Source: an uncultured Pedobacter sp.
GTDB lineage: Bacteria > Bacteroidota > Bacteroidia > Sphingobacteriales > Sphingobacteriaceae
Direction of reading: 5' to 3'
Assembly: GCA_938008555.1 (NCBI GenBank)
Contig: CALLKE010000182.1
Coordinates: 1-6,023, forward strand
DNA length: 6,023 bases
How positions within the stretch are numbered: the first letter of the stretch is position 1; the number at the start of each line of letters is the position of its first letter. The notes beneath the pieces were generated by a model. That model saw only the letters and a list, made by a program, of their open reading frames with translations, did no database searches and had not been told where the DNA came from. This document shows, piece after piece, positions 5,688-6,023 of this stretch. The position numbers and the translations under genes were made by a program.

Positions 5688-6023
5688 TCTTGAGCAGATT
5701 CATGAAGCGATCAACATCGCACACGATCTTAAGGAGCTAATCAACTCGCAAAAATCTGCCCTTATGAATTTTTCTTCTGGTTCGTATGATGTACCTTTGC
5801 CTATGCAGTTTATTTTTCCTGCATTTGGAAGTGATTGTCGTATTAAAGGAGGCTATAGGATTGGTAGCAAAAATTTTGTGATCAAAATAGCTGGCAGCAG
5901 CAAATTTGGCAACAATGGGGCAATTCTTGTATTTGATGTGGCGAGTTGCTAAGTGAAAGCCATATTGGAAGATGAGGGTTTTCTGACCACTCAAAGGACA
6001 GCCTGCAGGAATACTTTGCCTTA
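5674..6023 (+). pseudogene. Ornithine cyclodeaminase/mu-crystallin family protein, interrupted (partial)
   Basis: Family members are about 310-350-residue NAD(P)-binding enzymes that deaminate ornithine to proline or reduce cyclic imines and keto acids. The first 92 residues fit the N-terminal substrate domain: KIFDLEQIHEAI, PLPMQFIFPAF (41-51), RIKGGYRIGSKNFVIKIAGS with Lys58 and Lys71, and FGNNGAILVFDV. A TAA (5950-5952) then interrupts the frame, but the same frame resumes with VKAILEDEGFLTTQRTA, which is the family's next conserved block (G-E-x-x-AIL-x-DEG-x-LT-x-x-RTA). The stop therefore most likely replaced a GAA Glu codon. Just beyond, AGILCL, expected after RTA, is in another frame (about 6000-6023), so a frameshift also seems present. 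The ATG overlaps the aminotransferase end by 14 bases, with AAAAGAG upstream. The NAD-binding domain lies outside the window. Confidence 0.75.
5950..5952 (+). other. In-frame ochre codon in the cyclodeaminase-family gene
   Basis: TAA follows VFDVASC and precedes VKAILEDEGFLT in the same frame. The family normally has Glu in this place (TGE or similar before the AIL-DEG block), so one GAA to TAA change explains it. The truncated 92-residue product would lack the cofactor domain. Confidence 0.7.

Noticed and set aside
5737..5994. Minus-strand frame of 85 codons at the right end
   Set aside because: It is antisense to the cyclodeaminase-family gene, which has strong family motifs and an overlap with its upstream partner.
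1..6023. CRISPR array, tRNA or rRNA gene, insertion sequence ends, attachment site
   Set aside because: I looked for regularly spaced repeats, cloverleaf-like arms, transposase motifs and terminal inverted or direct repeats, and saw none that could be supported.

Overview
The window joins two unrelated blocks. Positions 1 to about 3001, read on the minus strand, are a decayed remnant of a P2-like (contractile tail) prophage. Positions 3047 to 6023, read on the plus strand, hold a four-gene metabolic and regulatory cassette. The protein styles (P2-type tail genes, a YheO/DauR-like regulator, an ornithine cyclodeaminase-family protein), the AT-rich codon use and the pseudogene load suggest a moderately low-GC gammaproteobacterium, perhaps host-associated. 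That placement is an inference and the species cannot be named from this window.

Phage block, in its transcription order (right to left): the last residues of an upstream phage gene (3039-3001); a tail-region gene of unknown function broken by at least six frameshifts or stops (3001-1757); a tail sheath (FI) gene missing roughly its first quarter (1756-814); a chimeric reading frame in which the first ~32 codons of the tail tube gene (FII) are joined to the 3' end of the tape measure gene (T), with an internal amber codon (814-275); a gpU gene with a frameshift, an amber codon and an internal deletion (278-23); and the first codons of a probable gpD gene (26-1). The order FI, FII, T, U, D is that of phage P2, and the stop/start overlaps (TGATG, ATGA) between genes survive. 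The operon has collapsed by internal deletions while keeping its order, so it cannot encode a working tail.

Cassette block: an alpha/beta hydrolase (3047-3886); a 104-base intergenic region with a good sigma-70-type promoter, a 12-bp perfect palindrome and imperfect direct repeats 32 bp apart; then three overlapping genes. These are a YheO-type PAS plus helix-turn-helix regulator, a fold-type I PLP aminotransferase, and an ornithine cyclodeaminase/mu-crystallin family protein. The last gene carries an in-frame TAA after codon 92 and a probable frameshift near the window edge, so it looks inactivated.

The regulator, aminotransferase and cyclodeaminase are translationally coupled and probably form one amino-acid-responsive unit, by analogy with DauR control of D-arginine catabolism. 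The actual substrate cannot be read from the sequence. The cassette lies beside the tail-fibre/FI boundary, which is where P2 carries its Z/fun cargo gene, so it may be prophage cargo. It could equally be chromosomal DNA at the edge of the remnant.
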